Shown here one piece after another: positions 32,018 through 33,285 of a stretch of 33,285 bases of DNA. The position numbers were made by a program, and so were the translations under genes. The stretch is from the NCBI RefSeq assembly GCF_003533305.1, contig NZ_DOEH01000021.1, positions 196,555 to 229,839 of the forward strand, read 5' to 3'. Position 1 is the stretch's first letter, and each line of letters opens with the position of its first letter. The DNA comes from Providencia sp. Its GTDB lineage: Bacteria; Pseudomonadota; Gammaproteobacteria; Enterobacterales; Enterobacteriaceae. The notes beneath the pieces were generated by a model. It ran no database searches, was not told where the DNA came from, and saw nothing but the letters and a program-made list of their open reading frames with translations.

Positions 32018-33285
32018 ATGAATAAAAGCAAAATAAGTATGGCAGTTGCCATTGGTATTTCATTTTTTGTTGTTCAAAGCTATGCAGCTGAAAAGAAAAT
32101 TGAAATTGAAAAAAAAATAGACTTGGATGGTCGTAAAGGATTAAATTCTGAAGCTTTTCATCTTTCCAATGATGGACAAATCATTGCAGGAAAAATGACT
32201 ACTGCTATGGGTGATGACAACGTTTTCCATTGGATCACTAATTCAGGAATGACTAATATCGGTACAATTCAACCCAATAATCAAGGTCAAGTTTCTATCA
32301 ATGGTCTTTCCCGTGATGGTTCAACTATTATTGGTATAGCACAAACTAAATATGGTAACGACACCGCTGTTCGTTGGACTAAATCAAGTGGTTTGGTTCC
32401 CCTAATAGGTGCTGGTATCTCTTATGCTCAAGCAGTATCACGCGACGGAAATGTAATTACTGGCCAAATATCAATGGGACCTAATGCAACTGCATTTGTT
32501 TGGGAAAACGGCAAAGATACTGTTAGCTTTAAAACAATTGGAACACTTCGAGCTGACCACTCTGGTAATTCCGACCCTAATAGCATCTCAGCAGATGGCT
32601 CAACAATTGTAGGGGACTCCAGTACTGATAATGGCTCTACAAATGCATTTATGTGGACTAAAGAAACTGGAATAGTTAGCTTAGGCACGCTAGAAAAAAA
32701 TAATATAGGATCATCATCAGCCAATGGTGTTTCTACAGATGGGCGCGTCATTGTCGGCTTTTCAACTACTGAAGATACATCGCACCAAGCCTTTAGGTGG
32801 ACAAAAGCTGATGGTATGCAAAGCCTAGGCTCAATACGCACAGATAAAACTTATTCTACAGCAGATTTTGTTTCTAATGATGGTTCTATTGTAGTGGGAG
32901 CCGCTACAGTCGGAACTGGCCCCGCCAGTGCCCCCCATCCTGAACAAGCTTTTCGCTGGACTGAAAAAACGGGCATGGTAAGTATAGGCAGCTTAGCGAA
33001 CAATGATACAACATTTTCAGAAGCCCATGATGTCAACGATGATATCTCTGTTATTGTTGGTGAGTCCGAAAATGCGAAAGGTGATACCAATGCATTTCGT
33101 TGGACTGAAAGCTCTGGCATGATGAACTTAGGCACATTAAAAGTTGATAATAGTGGTTCTTCAACAGCCTATGCTGTTTCAAATGATGGTCTTATTGTTG
33201 CAGGAGCCGCATCGACGGACGATAATGATATTCACGCTACCCTTTGGAAAATAAAAAGTTCAACTAAACCTGTTGACCCTACTAA
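32018..33285 (+). CDS. Secreted HAF-repeat protein, probable autotransporter passenger (partial)
   Basis: The frame is open from ATG 32018 to the window end (422 codons, no stop), so the C-terminus is missing. A signal peptide (NKSKISMAVAIGISFFVVQSYA, residues 2-23, cut before AEK) is followed by at least eight repeats of about 48 aa. Each contains a variant of [LVI]SxDGxxIxG, then AFxWT and GMxxLGTL. These are HAF (propeller-like) repeats. Starts of the DG units are near bases 32160, 32307, 32434, 32584, 32730, 32868, 33030 and 33175. Proteins of this type usually end in an autotransporter beta barrel, which would be beyond the window, so surface display is inference. The region KPVDPT at the edge looks like the start of a linker. 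Confidence 0.85.
   Translation, partial: MNKSKISMAVAIGISFFVVQSYAAEKKIEIEKKIDLDGRKGLNSEAFHLSNDGQIIAGKMTTAMGDDNVFHWITNSGMTNIGTIQPNNQGQVSINGLSRDGSTIIGIAQTKYGNDTAVRWTKSSGLVPLIGAGISYAQAVSRDGNVITGQISMGPNATAFVWENGKDTVSFKTIGTLRADHSGNSDPNSISADGSTIVGDSSTDNGSTNAFMWTKETGIVSLGTLEKNNIGSSSANGVSTDGRVIVGFSTTEDTSHQAFRWTKADGMQSLGSIRTDKTYSTADFVSNDGSIVVGAATVGTGPASAPHPEQAFRWTEKTGMVSIGSLANNDTTFSEAHDVNDDISVIVGESENAKGDTNAFRWTESSGMMNLGTLKVDNSGSSTAYAVSNDGLIVAGAASTDDNDIHATLWKIKSSTKPVDPT

Noticed and set aside
32428..33135. Two long open frames on the minus strand over the HAF-repeat gene
   Set aside because: They are mirror frames of the repeat-rich rightward gene, which has a signal peptide and regular protein repeats.

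Overview
The window looks like chromosome from a member of the Enterobacterales. AT-rich Morganellaceae, most likely Providencia or a close relative, is the best guess. This rests on the flagellar order fliA / fliC / fliD-fliS-fliT, near E. coli-like KdgR, KdgK, Eda, CbpA, CbpM and TsuA/TsuB proteins, low GC, and several ERIC-type repeats (core GGAGCATACATAAGTATGTGAC). The genus is inferred from remembered protein similarity, not from a search. I see no transposase, integrase, CRISPR array, rRNA or tRNA.

Layout, left to right. (1) 1-5.9 kb: tandem ERIC copies lead into a PrpF/4-oxalomesaconate tautomerase-like gene. Facing it is a leftward two-gene RNA repair cassette, an RNA ligase followed by an HD-phosphoesterase/polynucleotide kinase fusion, which overlap by one base (TAATG). 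Next come a VanW-family gene, a heptanucleotide repeat, an ERIC with an internal 71-bp duplication, and a CitMHS transporter. (2) 6.5-15 kb: mostly single metabolic or transport genes separated by hairpin terminators. These are an OYE/YqjM flavin oxidoreductase, a small lipoprotein, an EamA exporter, a 70-aa membrane protein, a DASS anion symporter, a CutA-like protein, an AhpD-like protein, a small exported protein and a GH18 chitinase-like protein without a signal peptide. (3) 14.9-17.5 kb: kdgR diverges from kdgK-eda, the end of the ketodeoxygluconate/Entner-Doudoroff route, with a candidate KdgR operator next to a good sigma70 promoter. (4) 17.6-18.8 kb: cbpA-cbpM, a nucleoid-associated DnaJ-like co-chaperone and its modulator, overlapping by one base. 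(5) 19.1-24.8 kb: a GNAT gene, then fliA between two ERICs and without fliZ, then fliC (leftward) and fliDST (rightward). fliC and fliD each have a clear sigma28 promoter in the shared intergenic region. A decayed inverted ERIC follows fliT. (6) 25-33.3 kb: a peptide deformylase paralogue, a short YadA-like trimeric autotransporter, another lipoprotein, a DUF1097 membrane protein, tsuA-tsuB (thiosulfate uptake), an MmcQ/YjbR-domain gene, and the start of a secreted HAF-repeat protein that runs off the window.

The most interesting points are the healing-and-sealing RNA repair pair, the ERIC behaviour (127-bp tandem copies, internal duplication, relic copy), an orphan leftward terminator that suggests a small RNA or long 3' UTR at 28.9-29.4 kb, and two unusual surface proteins. 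Most genes are ordinary and are annotated as such.
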